64,000 bases of DNA, from assembly GCA_022394755.1 (NCBI GenBank), contig JAGFCA010000030.1, positions 1 through 64,000 on the forward strand. The letters run 5' to 3'. The notes under the pieces were generated by a model. The model saw only the letters and a program-made list of their open reading frames with translations. It was not told the DNA's origin and made no database searches. Source of the stretch: Candidatus Poribacteria bacterium (lineage in GTDB: Bacteria > Poribacteria > WGA-4E > WGA-3G). Numbering within the stretch: position 1 is the stretch's first letter; each line of letters opens with the position of its first letter. Below, one piece after another: positions 45,224 through 54,171 of this stretch. The position numbers and the translations under genes are program-made.

Positions 45224-47338
45224 TTACAAGTTCTCAAGACTGTTTTTCAGAGATAACTCCGTCAAATCCCATAGCAGTGTTGTACCGTCACTACCAGAAC
45301 TCACAAGCGTTTGTCCATCAGGACTGAATTTTAGATTAGTGACATGACCCACATGACCCATAAAAGTCTTAATTCGCTTTCCAGTCGTAATATCCCATAA
45401 ATTGATTACACCATCAGCACGCCCACCTACAAGAATTGTGCTATCAGGACTGATTGCTATTTGAAGAATCTGTCGTTTAGTATCTTTACCATATCCATCT
45501 ATTATGTATTGATTCTTAAGTTCATTTATTTTATCTCCAGTATCAACATTCCATAGCTTTATTATTCCATCAATATCTGTCTTTACCACCATTTTAGCTT
45601 CTGAATCTAAGGCTAACGAACTAAATAAGCTTGTTACTTCAGGAATTATCTTTTTCTCTTTGCTTGTAGTAACATCCCACACAACAATTTCTAAATCAGT
45701 ACAATATGCAAGCATACTTCCATCAGAACTGACTGGTATATTAAAATAATATTGAATTGTGTATTTAATCTGTTTGGATAGTGTTTTATGTGATCCCGTG
45801 TCTAAATCCCACTGATAAAGGGAGTATGATTGATCTTTCCTATTCTTCGATAATGCGACTTTTCCATCTTTACTGAACCCGATATCCTGACTAAATACAC
45901 CTACCTCAAAACTATTCTTTTGTCTTCCCTTAATAACATCCCATACGCGAACCTTCTTATCACCACCGTAACTGACAAGTGTTTCTGTATCCTTAAACAC
46001 CACATGTGAAATTTGTTTAGAATGTCCTCTTAGTGTCTTTTTATGTTCTCCTGTAGCAACATCCCATAACCGGATTGTTTTATCCTGACTTCCACTTGCC
46101 AGCATTCTTCCATCTGAACTAAAGGATAGACAATTCACCCGTTTCTTATGTCCCGTGAGGACTACCTCTACCTCTTGTGTGTTTACATCATAGAGAATTA
46201 TGTGATTATCTCCATAGGTTGTTGCAGCTGTAATGTTATCTTTACTAAACACTATATTCTTTGAAGCAAAACCACTACCATGTCCAACAATAGCATTCTT
46301 ATGTTTCCCTTTCTTTAGATCCCATTGGTGGATAATTCCATCCAAACTTGAACTTGCTAATGTTTTACCGTTTGGACTGAAAACGACTCTATGCAGATGT
46401 TCAGAATTTGCATTGAAAGTGTGCTTCCGTCTTCCAGTATCTACATTCCAAACACGCACTGTTTTGTCCTCACTTATGCTTGCAATACTACTCCCATCAT
46501 GACTGAAGGTTAAACTCACAATAGGCTTCCTATGTCCTTTTAGGGTCTTATGTAATATTGCTGATTCAGCATTCCACAGACGGACTCTCTTATCCCTGCT
46601 TCCAGATGCAATCATTTTCCCGTCAGGACTGAATGCTACACAATTCATACTCTCTTTATGTGCATCTTTTATTTCTTGTATATCATTTTTTTCCTTCTTC
46701 GTTTCAATACCAAAATCATAATATCGGATTGTCTTGTGACTTCCTTTAACCACTGATATCCTATCTGCGTGGAATCTAACATCAGATTGGCGTTCTAATT
46801 GCACATTCATATCCTGTTTAAATACACTTTTTTCTATATCCCAAATACGCATGCCGTAAGGACTCCAACCTGCCAATGTCTTCCCATCAGAACTAAAATG
46901 GACATCTGTTATACCTGTTATACCTCTTCTAAATCCAAAAAAAGTATTCATCAGTTTACGGGTTTTAACATTCCATACCCGAACCAAATTGTTTCCACAT
47001 GCGGTGGCAAGCATTTTTCCGTCAGGACTGAATCCAACAGAATTCGTGCCTTCTCTGTTCTTTGTTAGGAGTGCAAGTTCATTTCCATTATTCGTATCAT
47101 AGAGCCAAGTTCCTGTAGAACTGGCAACAGCGAGTATCGTGCTGTCTGGAGCATACGCCATGTCTTCTACAGTGCCCTTTCCGATACGTGCTTTCACGCC
47201 ATCTGGTAAGTGCCATTGCAGAGTATTTAATTGTGCCGTATTCACATCAAGTAGATCTGGTACTGAAGGATAACGAAATAGCCAAATAGTGCCTACAATA
47301 CATATAAACAAAATTATGACATTTAATGCTTTTTTCAT
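45224..47338 (-). CDS. membrane-anchored WD40 protein (type A')
   Basis: This 704-aa protein has an N-terminal membrane helix (about 5-22), the entry motif QWHLPDGVKARIGKG near 42-56 and about 15 WD40 repeats. Blade 1 shows MAYAPDSTILAVASSTGTWLYD. Central blades (GKMIASGSRDKRVRLW, GRMLASGSQDKTIRLWD) are close to consensus. Some blades near 480-600 are degenerate, with long insertions. It groups with 39515-41437 by anchor and motif. The upstream gap to the next gene is 480 bp, the largest in the array, so a separate promoter is possible here. A GAGG site lies upstream of the ATG. Confidence 0.92.
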   Translation of the reverse strand: MKKALNVIILFICIVGTIWLFRYPSVPDLLDVNTAQLNTLQWHLPDGVKARIGKGTVEDMAYAPDSTILAVASSTGTWLYDTNNGNELALLTKNREGTNSVGFSPDGKMLATACGNNLVRVWNVKTRKLMNTFFGFRRGITGITDVHFSSDGKTLAGWSPYGMRIWDIEKSVFKQDMNVQLERQSDVRFHADRISVVKGSHKTIRYYDFGIETKKEKNDIQEIKDAHKESMNCVAFSPDGKMIASGSRDKRVRLWNAESAILHKTLKGHRKPIVSLTFSHDGSSIASISEDKTVRVWNVDTGRRKHTFNANSEHLHRVVFSPNGKTLASSSLDGIIHQWDLKKGKHKNAIVGHGSGFASKNIVFSKDNITAATTYGDNHIILYDVNTQEVEVVLTGHKKRVNCLSFSSDGRMLASGSQDKTIRLWDVATGEHKKTLRGHSKQISHVVFKDTETLVSYGGDKKVRVWDVIKGRQKNSFEVGVFSQDIGFSKDGKVALSKNRKDQSYSLYQWDLDTGSHKTLSKQIKYTIQYYFNIPVSSDGSMLAYCTDLEIVVWDVTTSKEKKIIPEVTSLFSSLALDSEAKMVVKTDIDGIIKLWNVDTGDKINELKNQYIIDGYGKDTKRQILQIAISPDSTILVGGRADGVINLWDITTGKRIKTFMGHVGHVTNLKFSPDGQTLVSSGSDGTTLLWDLTELSLKNSLENL

Positions 47339-47818
47339 CTCATATCGTCCTCAATAGAATCAGCATCATTTGGGATACCAAAACCAATAAACATAGAGGG
47401 GAGTTAACCAAACAATGATGCAAGAATCAGCAAAATACTCTCTGAATCTCGTCACATCACCTTATCTTCAGCATGAATAACATTTATTGCTAAAGTTGTC
47501 AATGTAAAATAATCCGATTTATAAATTGGTTGATCTCGCTAAAACCTTTATCCTCATTTTTTGAGTGATTTGCGTAAGTCCTGTCAGGAAGAGTATATTT
47601 TTGAGAGTAATCTATGTCAATAATACAATACACCAGCGGAGTATTATGTGTGTAGAAATAAAGTTATATAATATTTAACGTATGTGATTCACGAAGAATT
47701 AGGGTAAGTTTATTTATTAACCCTTATAGAATAAGGGTCGAAAAATTGCTTCGTGCAGGTTTTCGTGAAAGTGACATCATATCTGAGCAAAAAATATTAA
47801 CACATTATGAATACAGTC
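47339..47818. other. gap inside the WD40 array
   Basis: No gene is seen in this stretch. A hairpin AATACACC/GGAGTATT with loop AGC and one mismatch lies at 47627-47645 and resembles the triloop hairpins near 28 kb. Confidence 0.5.
47627..47645. repeat. triloop hairpin in WD40 array gap
   Basis: AATACACC pairs with GGAGTATT across AGC with one A:A mismatch. It is embedded in the phrase CACCAGCGGAGTATTATG. Confidence 0.5.
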
Positions 47819-50104
47819 TTATTCAACATCGAATTCTTGAATTATAGATGTTAGATCCCACAAAAGCACGGTACCATCAAAACTTACACTGGCAAGTATA
47901 TTACCGTCACGACTAATAGATATACTCGGAATCCAGGATAAATGACCAGAAAGTGTCTTTATTTTTTCTCCATTTCGTAAATCCCAGAGATTCACAATTT
48001 CTTTATACCTACTTATATGGTTTTTATTAACCTCACATACTAACGGTAAACCATTGGGGTAGAAAAACACATACCAAGTTGTTCCTTCATATCCTGATAG
48101 AGTTTGTTTTTCCTTACAAGTGTCAACATTCCACAACCTGGTAGTTCCATCTTTGCTTGTACTTGCAAGTGAATGATCATCGGGACTAAATTTTATACTC
48201 GTAATAGCCTTAACATGACCTTTTAGTGTTTTCATTTTTGTCCATGAAGATACATCCCAGAGATGGATTATTCCGTTAATATCACCTGAAGCCAGAGTCT
48301 CACCATCTGAATTAAACTCTAATACCGTCGTCCAAACTGCCTGTGTACCAGACTTAATATTTAATCCATTATCAATCAAAGTCTTTTTGTGTTTACCTGT
48401 TTTAACATCCCATATTAGTATCGTACCATTCATACCATGACTGATAAGTGTGTTTCCATTTGGACTAAAAATCACACTCTCTATAAGATTCTTATGACCT
48501 TTCAATGTTTTTTTATGTCTTCCTGTAGCAACATTCCACAAGCGAATCGTTGTATCATCGTATGAACTCCAACTCGCCAGCATACTGCTATCCGTACTAA
48601 ATACTACGCGTTTATTCCCTCGTTTATAACCTTTTAATGTCCGTTTGTGTTTCCCTGTAACGGCATTCCAAAGTTGAATTGTGTGATCTTCACTCTTACT
48701 CCATGTTGCGATAGTATCACCATCAGGACTCGTCAACACACTGTTAAGTGGTAGAACTTTCCTACCGTTTTGTTCTCTTAGCGTACTCAATTGTTTCTTA
48801 ATGTTATCCCATAGATATATAGTTCCATCAAGTTCTGTAGTGATGAATTTCTCTCCGTTCTGGGCGAAAGCCATATTATAGGTATTATATTCTCTATAAT
48901 TATGAAGTATCTGACTTATTCTGATATTTGGAATAGTCTTAATATTCTTACGGCTCTCAATATCCCAAATTTGGATAACACCTATATAATTCCCCGTGAC
49001 CAATGTCTTTCCATCAGGACTAAATGCAGCATTTTTTAGATGTCCAATATTTCCGGTGAAAACTATACGTTTCCCTGACATAATATCCCATAGTCGAATT
49101 TCATGATCATTCACTAAACTAAGAACTAATTTTTCATCTGAACTAAATAACACATTTTTTACTATTTTTGCATGTTCAGTACTATCTTTATTTTGTATAT
49201 TATCGGAGAAAGTGCATTTAAGTTTACCTGTCGTTGTATTCCACAAGTGAATCGTTCTGTTCTCATCTACGGTAGCCAATATATTCTTTTTAGGACTAAA
49301 AAATACCTTGGTTATTTTTGCTTTTGGTTCAATCTTATTTGTCATCACACCCTGAATAGCCAATTGTAGTTTTACTTCTCCTGAGGCAATATCCCAAAAA
49401 TTAATCGTCATATCTTTGCAAACACTAATTAAAGTGCTTCCATCCGGATTGAATGAAAGATTGGTTATATGATTCTCATGTCCTGTGAGGGTACGTATGT
49501 GCTTCCCAGTTTTAACATCCCACAGTCGTATCGTCTGATCATCACTACCACTTGCTATCATTTTGCTATCTGGACTATAAGCCAAACAACCAATATAGTC
49601 TTGATGTCCTTTGAGTATATGCTTGGAAGTATTCGTCTTTGAATCCAATACATGTATATCATTCAGAGTCTTCGTTAGATAGGTGTTACCGTCTGAACTA
49701 AATGTCGAAATATGAGGAAAATAACTCTCTTTTCTTGATGTTTTCTTCATTTTCGGCAAAGTGACATCCCAATATGTAATTCTATCACCTGGTATTTCCT
49801 TAACAGCAAGAACAGACCCATCAAGATTAAAATGTAACTTCTGTGAATAAGGATCTTCCATTGGTAGCAACGTTTGTTCTTTAAATGTGTCAGTATCATA
49901 TATCCAAATACCAACTGTAGTAGCAACAGCCAGAATTGATCCATCAGGTGAATACTCCATATCTAAGATTCTTCCCTTACCAAGACGTGCAGTGGCATCT
50001 TCTGGCAACTGCCACTGTGTGTAGTCTTGAGCATACAAATTGTTTATACTGATTTGAAAAGCAAGAAATAACATACTAATCATAGAAATAACTGTTCTTA
50101 TCAT
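47819..50104 (-). CDS. secreted WD40 protein, double propeller (type B')
   Basis: This 761-aa protein has a signal peptide (cleavage near LYAQD, residue 25), the entry motif WQLPEDATARLGKGR near 30-44 and about 16 WD40 repeats. It is clearly the sister of the 42834-45137 product, including the start context ACAAATGATAA and shared phrases such as FYPNGLPL near the C-terminus and GTVLLWDLTSIIQEFDVE at the end. The two differ most in the middle blades. It begins 52 bases downstream of the sigma-WD40 fusion gene and is likely cotranscribed with it. Function unknown. Confidence 0.92.
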   Translation of the reverse strand: MIRTVISMISMLFLAFQISINNLYAQDYTQWQLPEDATARLGKGRILDMEYSPDGSILAVATTVGIWIYDTDTFKEQTLLPMEDPYSQKLHFNLDGSVLAVKEIPGDRITYWDVTLPKMKKTSRKESYFPHISTFSSDGNTYLTKTLNDIHVLDSKTNTSKHILKGHQDYIGCLAYSPDSKMIASGSDDQTIRLWDVKTGKHIRTLTGHENHITNLSFNPDGSTLISVCKDMTINFWDIASGEVKLQLAIQGVMTNKIEPKAKITKVFFSPKKNILATVDENRTIHLWNTTTGKLKCTFSDNIQNKDSTEHAKIVKNVLFSSDEKLVLSLVNDHEIRLWDIMSGKRIVFTGNIGHLKNAAFSPDGKTLVTGNYIGVIQIWDIESRKNIKTIPNIRISQILHNYREYNTYNMAFAQNGEKFITTELDGTIYLWDNIKKQLSTLREQNGRKVLPLNSVLTSPDGDTIATWSKSEDHTIQLWNAVTGKHKRTLKGYKRGNKRVVFSTDSSMLASWSSYDDTTIRLWNVATGRHKKTLKGHKNLIESVIFSPNGNTLISHGMNGTILIWDVKTGKHKKTLIDNGLNIKSGTQAVWTTVLEFNSDGETLASGDINGIIHLWDVSSWTKMKTLKGHVKAITSIKFSPDDHSLASTSKDGTTRLWNVDTCKEKQTLSGYEGTTWYVFFYPNGLPLVCEVNKNHISRYKEIVNLWDLRNGEKIKTLSGHLSWIPSISISRDGNILASVSFDGTVLLWDLTSIIQEFDVE

Positions 50105-50156
50105 TTGTAAACCTCTATTACATTATCAACATTACACCTATTCTTCAGAATAACTA

Positions 50157-53111
50157 TTAGTCTATGTATTTTTCCAACTCTTTATTATGAATGATTGTGG
50201 AGATATCCCAGAGCAACACTGTCCCATCCCAACTTGCACTTGCGAGAGTTTGACCATCTGGACTAAACAAGACATCCCTGATGTAAGAGGTATGTCCTTT
50301 AAATGTTTTCATGAGTTCTCCAGTATTTATATCCCATAATCTAACTGTTTTATCAGAACTGCAACTTGAAAGGTATTTTCCACTCGGACTGAATGAAATG
50401 TTTGAAACATACTGGGAATGTCCTCTTAATGTCTTCTTCAGTTTTCCTGTTTCAATATCCCAAAATTGGATTTCATGTGTCATACTCGAACTCACCAATG
50501 TTTTCCCATCAGGGCTAAACATTTCTTGATATGTTTTGAAGATATCTCCCATATTCACTTCTTTAGATTTACCACTTGAAACATCCCATAAACGAACGTT
50601 TCTTTCATCTTCTTCACCAGTACTTGCAAGGATCTTCCCGGACGGACTTTCACCAGTACTTGCAAGAAACTTTCCGTCCGGACTGAATGTAATGTGTCTA
50701 ATTTTCGTCTTATGTCCTGTAAGAGTTTTTAGGTGTTCTCCAGTACCAACATCCCATAGTCGGATAATAGTGTTCTCACTAATACTGGCAAGTATTTTCC
50801 CATTTGGACTAAAGGCAATAACTGTATTACTAATATCTGAATGTCCTGCGAGTGTATGTATAAGTGAACCCGTCTTTGTATCCCAGAGTCGTACAGTTTT
50901 ATCTCTACTACCTGTAGCAATTGTCTTACCATCTGGATTATACGAAATCTGGTAAATTGACTCTGTATGTCCTTTTAATATTTTCTTAGTGTTACCTGAA
51001 ATAGAATCCCATAAACGAATCGTTTTGTCCTCACTACCAGTTGCAAACGATTTTCCATCTGGATTAAATGAAAAACAAATGATATGTTTACTATGTCCTT
51101 TAAGTGTTCTTTTATGTTCACCTGTTTTGACATCCCACAAGTGCAATCCTCCGAAACTCTTACTTATAAGAGTTTTTCCATCAGGACTAAACCAGATATT
51201 ATAAACATTCTGAATATGTCCTGTTCCTACATTCTTATGTGTACCAGTATTAACATCCCACAATCGAACTGTTCCATCTGTACTGCCACTGACAAGTGTA
51301 AGGTCATCTGGACCGAAAGACAAATGATAAACTGATGAATTGTGTCCGGACAACGTGTTTCTATGTCTTCCAGATTTTACATCCCAAATACGTATGGTAT
51401 CGTCCCAACTCCCTGTGGCAAAGGTAGATCCATCCGGACTAAAAGCTAAACAATCTACAACATTTTTGTGTGCTTGAAGTGTTTTTCTATGTTGGTTTGA
51501 GTTAATGTCCCATAAGTACACAATTCCATCCATTTTTGCACCTGCAATTCTTTTACCATCTGGACTAATAGCAATTTGTCTAAAATCCTTTTGGAATTTC
51601 TTTGTAGACCATATCTGTTTCCCCGTAGAAAGATTAGAAACATTAATTATCTTTCTGTATCCTCCGTTTGGAAACTCGGCAAGAATTAGGTTATTATCAT
51701 TGAATGATATCGATGATGAATCTCCGGTAAATTGCTCAATTGTTTTAATGTGTGCTCCTGATCCAACATCCCATAGATTAAAGTCCCCCATGTTTGTACT
51801 TACAAGTTTATTTCCATTGGAACTAAATACTACAGAAAAGATCTCTCCAGTATGTCCTATCAACGTCTTTAATTGTTTGCCTGTAGATACATCCCATAAG
51901 CGTACGAGATTGTCATTACTTCCTGTTGCTAATAACTTCCCATCAGAACTAAATGCTATACTTTCTACACTGCATTTATGAGGTAATAAGAATGATGATT
52001 TATTATTATTCTTTACATCGTATAACCAAAGTCCAATTTGCGTTGCTACTGCCACCTTAGTGCCATCAGGTGAATAGGCAATCTGATGAATTTTACCTTT
52101 TCCCAGTCTTATTTTCGCTCCATCAGGAAGATGGATTTGAGGAGAATCATGTACAATAGTCTCAAACAGGTTATTGTCAGATTTTCCACCATTGTCTTCC
52201 GATGTCTGATTTGTTTTCTCACCGGGATTATTCTCTTTACCAACAGCATCGGTTAAATCCCCCTGCTGATTTCGGAGATCTACTTTCGTATCAATATCTT
52301 GTACTATAGCCGTATCAACAATTTCCACTGACATTTCAGATTGGTTATCTAAACTAAACGGTTTTTGGAAACGGGTAAAATATTGAGTACCAGTTCCCAG
52401 CAATAGTAAAATTAATGCAGCTGTAGCGGTACCAAATACCCATGGGATAAACGGTTTACTACCAGAGGGTGGAGCAGGTTGAAGTTTGGATACTTCCCGT
52501 AAGACATTTTCTGTAATACTTGGTGAGATTTGAAAATGAGTCATAGCTTCACGTATCATCGCTTCTTCCTGTTTCAAACGATTTCTCGCACGACGGAGTC
52601 TACTCTTAATTGTATTAACAGAAACTCCTAAGAATTTACTTATTTCTTTCGCTGTCATTTCTCCAAGATAGTATAGACTCATTACAGTCCTTTCACTTTC
52701 CGGGAGTTTTTCAAGTAATTCCTTCACTATTTCACTATAATGTTTGATATTCTCAACTTTACGTTGTTCCAATTCGTAATTCGTATAATATGACTCCTCT
52801 AAATCCTCAACAGGTGTATCCTCAATTGATTGCATTGTAAGTCTCCGCTTATTTATCCAATTGATGCATAATCTATTGACAATCACATAAAGCCAACCAT
52901 CAAACTGATTGTGGTTTTTTAGTGTAGAAAGGTTTTGATAAACTTGAATAAAGGTGTCCTGGGAAATATCCTCGGCAAGATGATAATCACCCAATTTTCG
53001 CCAAGCCAGGGCATGCACTCTTTTCTGATACTTTTGAATTAAAGTGCTAAATGCTTCTTCTTTCCCATCTAAGATCTGTTGAATTAATTGAATGTTGTTT
53101 TCTGACATCAT
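50157..53111 (-). CDS. ECF sigma factor - membrane helix - WD40 fusion
   Basis: This 984-aa protein joins three parts. Residues 8-90 are sigma region 2 (DYHLAEDISQDTFIQVY at 42-58, then FDGWLYVIVNRLCINW). Residues 130-180 are sigma region 4 (LPESERTVMSLYYLGEMTA, then VSVNTIKSRLRRARNRLK). A single membrane helix lies at 221-244. A polar linker of about 80 residues follows, then the entry motif LPDGAKIRLGKGK at 328-340 and 15 WD40 repeats, enough for two seven-bladed propellers. This puts the DNA-binding half inside and the propellers outside. The gene heads the array of WD40 genes on its strand, and GGAG precedes the ATG. No separate anti-sigma gene is adjacent. ECF proteins with fused C-terminal extensions are known in related phyla; how this one is controlled is inference. 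Confidence 0.95.
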   Translation of the reverse strand: MMSENNIQLIQQILDGKEEAFSTLIQKYQKRVHALAWRKLGDYHLAEDISQDTFIQVYQNLSTLKNHNQFDGWLYVIVNRLCINWINKRRLTMQSIEDTPVEDLEESYYTNYELEQRKVENIKHYSEIVKELLEKLPESERTVMSLYYLGEMTAKEISKFLGVSVNTIKSRLRRARNRLKQEEAMIREAMTHFQISPSITENVLREVSKLQPAPPSGSKPFIPWVFGTATAALILLLLGTGTQYFTRFQKPFSLDNQSEMSVEIVDTAIVQDIDTKVDLRNQQGDLTDAVGKENNPGEKTNQTSEDNGGKSDNNLFETIVHDSPQIHLPDGAKIRLGKGKIHQIAYSPDGTKVAVATQIGLWLYDVKNNNKSSFLLPHKCSVESIAFSSDGKLLATGSNDNLVRLWDVSTGKQLKTLIGHTGEIFSVVFSSNGNKLVSTNMGDFNLWDVGSGAHIKTIEQFTGDSSSISFNDNNLILAEFPNGGYRKIINVSNLSTGKQIWSTKKFQKDFRQIAISPDGKRIAGAKMDGIVYLWDINSNQHRKTLQAHKNVVDCLAFSPDGSTFATGSWDDTIRIWDVKSGRHRNTLSGHNSSVYHLSFGPDDLTLVSGSTDGTVRLWDVNTGTHKNVGTGHIQNVYNIWFSPDGKTLISKSFGGLHLWDVKTGEHKRTLKGHSKHIICFSFNPDGKSFATGSEDKTIRLWDSISGNTKKILKGHTESIYQISYNPDGKTIATGSRDKTVRLWDTKTGSLIHTLAGHSDISNTVIAFSPNGKILASISENTIIRLWDVGTGEHLKTLTGHKTKIRHITFSPDGKFLASTGESPSGKILASTGEEDERNVRLWDVSSGKSKEVNMGDIFKTYQEMFSPDGKTLVSSSMTHEIQFWDIETGKLKKTLRGHSQYVSNISFSPSGKYLSSCSSDKTVRLWDINTGELMKTFKGHTSYIRDVLFSPDGQTLASASWDGTVLLWDISTIIHNKELEKYID
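50614..50685. repeat. 36-bp tandem duplication within a WD40 blade
   Basis: 50614-50649 and 50650-50685 are two 36-bp copies, sharing TCACCAGTACTTGCAAG at their starts and differing at a few later positions. In the protein this gives LASTGESPSGKILASTGE, adding 12 residues to one blade without a frame change. Confidence 0.85.
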
Positions 53112-53545
53112 TCATCTCCAAGCAAGACAAACTATATAGTTTAAGTAGAAAATTCTATTAGCTAATTGGTATGTTTCTTTATTATATATGACAAAAAACA
53201 TAAGAAAAAGGGTGCATAATCTTAATTTTTCTATTGAGTTTAATATTAATATGAAACATATGTGTCAATTAAGAATCCTTGTCCAGTATGTAAGGAATCT
53301 AATCGAATCTAACATTCGTATTGTGAATAGTATGTTTTATCTGATAGAGAAAACCACTGATTTTCAAGAAATCCATAGTGTAGACAATTTACACCTATTT
53401 ATACCATATTATTATTTCAAATTGTCATTTAATCCGTGTGATTAACGACAAGACAATATACACACGGATAGACAAAACCCTTGATATATCAAGAAAATAG
53501 TGGTAAACTAAACCGAAAAATGATATGTAGACTAAGGAGTTACGA
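53112..53545. other. divergent intergenic region
   Basis: This separates the sigma-WD40 gene from the plus-strand thioredoxin group. A plus-strand frame at 53188-53445 looks non-coding. The promoter for the 196-aa gene lies at its right end. I could not identify the promoter of the sigma gene by eye. Confidence 0.5.
53481..53509 (+). promoter_or_regulatory. promoter for the 196-aa gene
   Basis: TTGATA at 53481-53486 and TAAACT at 53504-53509 are separated by 17 bases. The start codon follows about 36 bases later with an AAGGAG site. Confidence 0.45.
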
Positions 53546-54136
53546 ATGGCTGTAGAATATACCAAAACAATTTCGGAAGTAATTGAACAATTAGAGGTAG
53601 GAAATCCATTGCCGAATCTTGTACCAGAGAACGCTTGGAATGATGAACTAACAAATTCATTGGCAGACCTATCGCTTGAAGATCTATTTCAAGGGCAAAC
53701 AGTTAAAGATGATACATACGCTAAGGCAATCAAAAGTGGTTTGTTTCTATGGAATGATGCGTTGGACGAATCTCACGAAATTTCACAAACACTTGCAAAT
53801 GATACAGGAAGTTATTGGCACGGGCTGATGCATCGACGTGAACCAGACTATAGTAATTCAAAATACTGGTTTGGAAGAGTTGGCGATCACCCCATATTCC
53901 CTTCACTACGAGATAGTGTACTGACGTTATCAAACGAAATACAAAACCCTTCCGACACATTATCACAGATTATAATGACAATTGAATCTCAAGATAATTG
54001 GGATAGTTTCCAGTTCGTTGATTTGTGTGAAACAGCAGAAAAAGATCCAACCTCTGACACTACAGAATTCTTGAGACAAGTACAAGCAGAAGAGATAAAA
54101 CTATTACTTGGATATTCTTACCAGAATGCTATCTAA
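53546..54136 (+). CDS. conserved-looking protein of unknown function
   Basis: I cannot name this 196-aa protein. It has no signal peptide or membrane segment. The central sequence SYWHGLMHRREPDYSNSKYWFGRVGDHPIF (about 92-121, written here in part) is dense in aromatic and charged residues, and I recall similar SYWHG..HRREPD motifs in uncharacterised proteins of other bacteria. The N-terminal half is acidic (LADLSLEDLF near 37). The C-terminus contains LRQVQAEEIKLLLGYSYQNA. It has a strong AAGGAG ribosome site and is followed 35 bases later by the thioredoxin lipoprotein gene, suggesting cotranscription. Metal binding by the His/Glu-rich motif is possible but unproven. Confidence 0.7.
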   Translation: MAVEYTKTISEVIEQLEVGNPLPNLVPENAWNDELTNSLADLSLEDLFQGQTVKDDTYAKAIKSGLFLWNDALDESHEISQTLANDTGSYWHGLMHRREPDYSNSKYWFGRVGDHPIFPSLRDSVLTLSNEIQNPSDTLSQIIMTIESQDNWDSFQFVDLCETAEKDPTSDTTEFLRQVQAEEIKLLLGYSYQNAI

Positions 54137-54171
54137 TATCAACTAACAATAGGAATTTAAAGGAGACTAAG

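Noticed and set aside
39515..53111. DNA-level tandem repeat or CRISPR-like periodicity
   Set aside because: The regular spacing of about 126 bases comes from WD40 codons in long intact genes.
53188..53445. 85-codon plus-strand frame between the sigma gene and the 196-aa gene
   Set aside because: Asn/Ile-rich composition follows from AT-rich DNA; there is no clear ribosome site and no recognisable motif.
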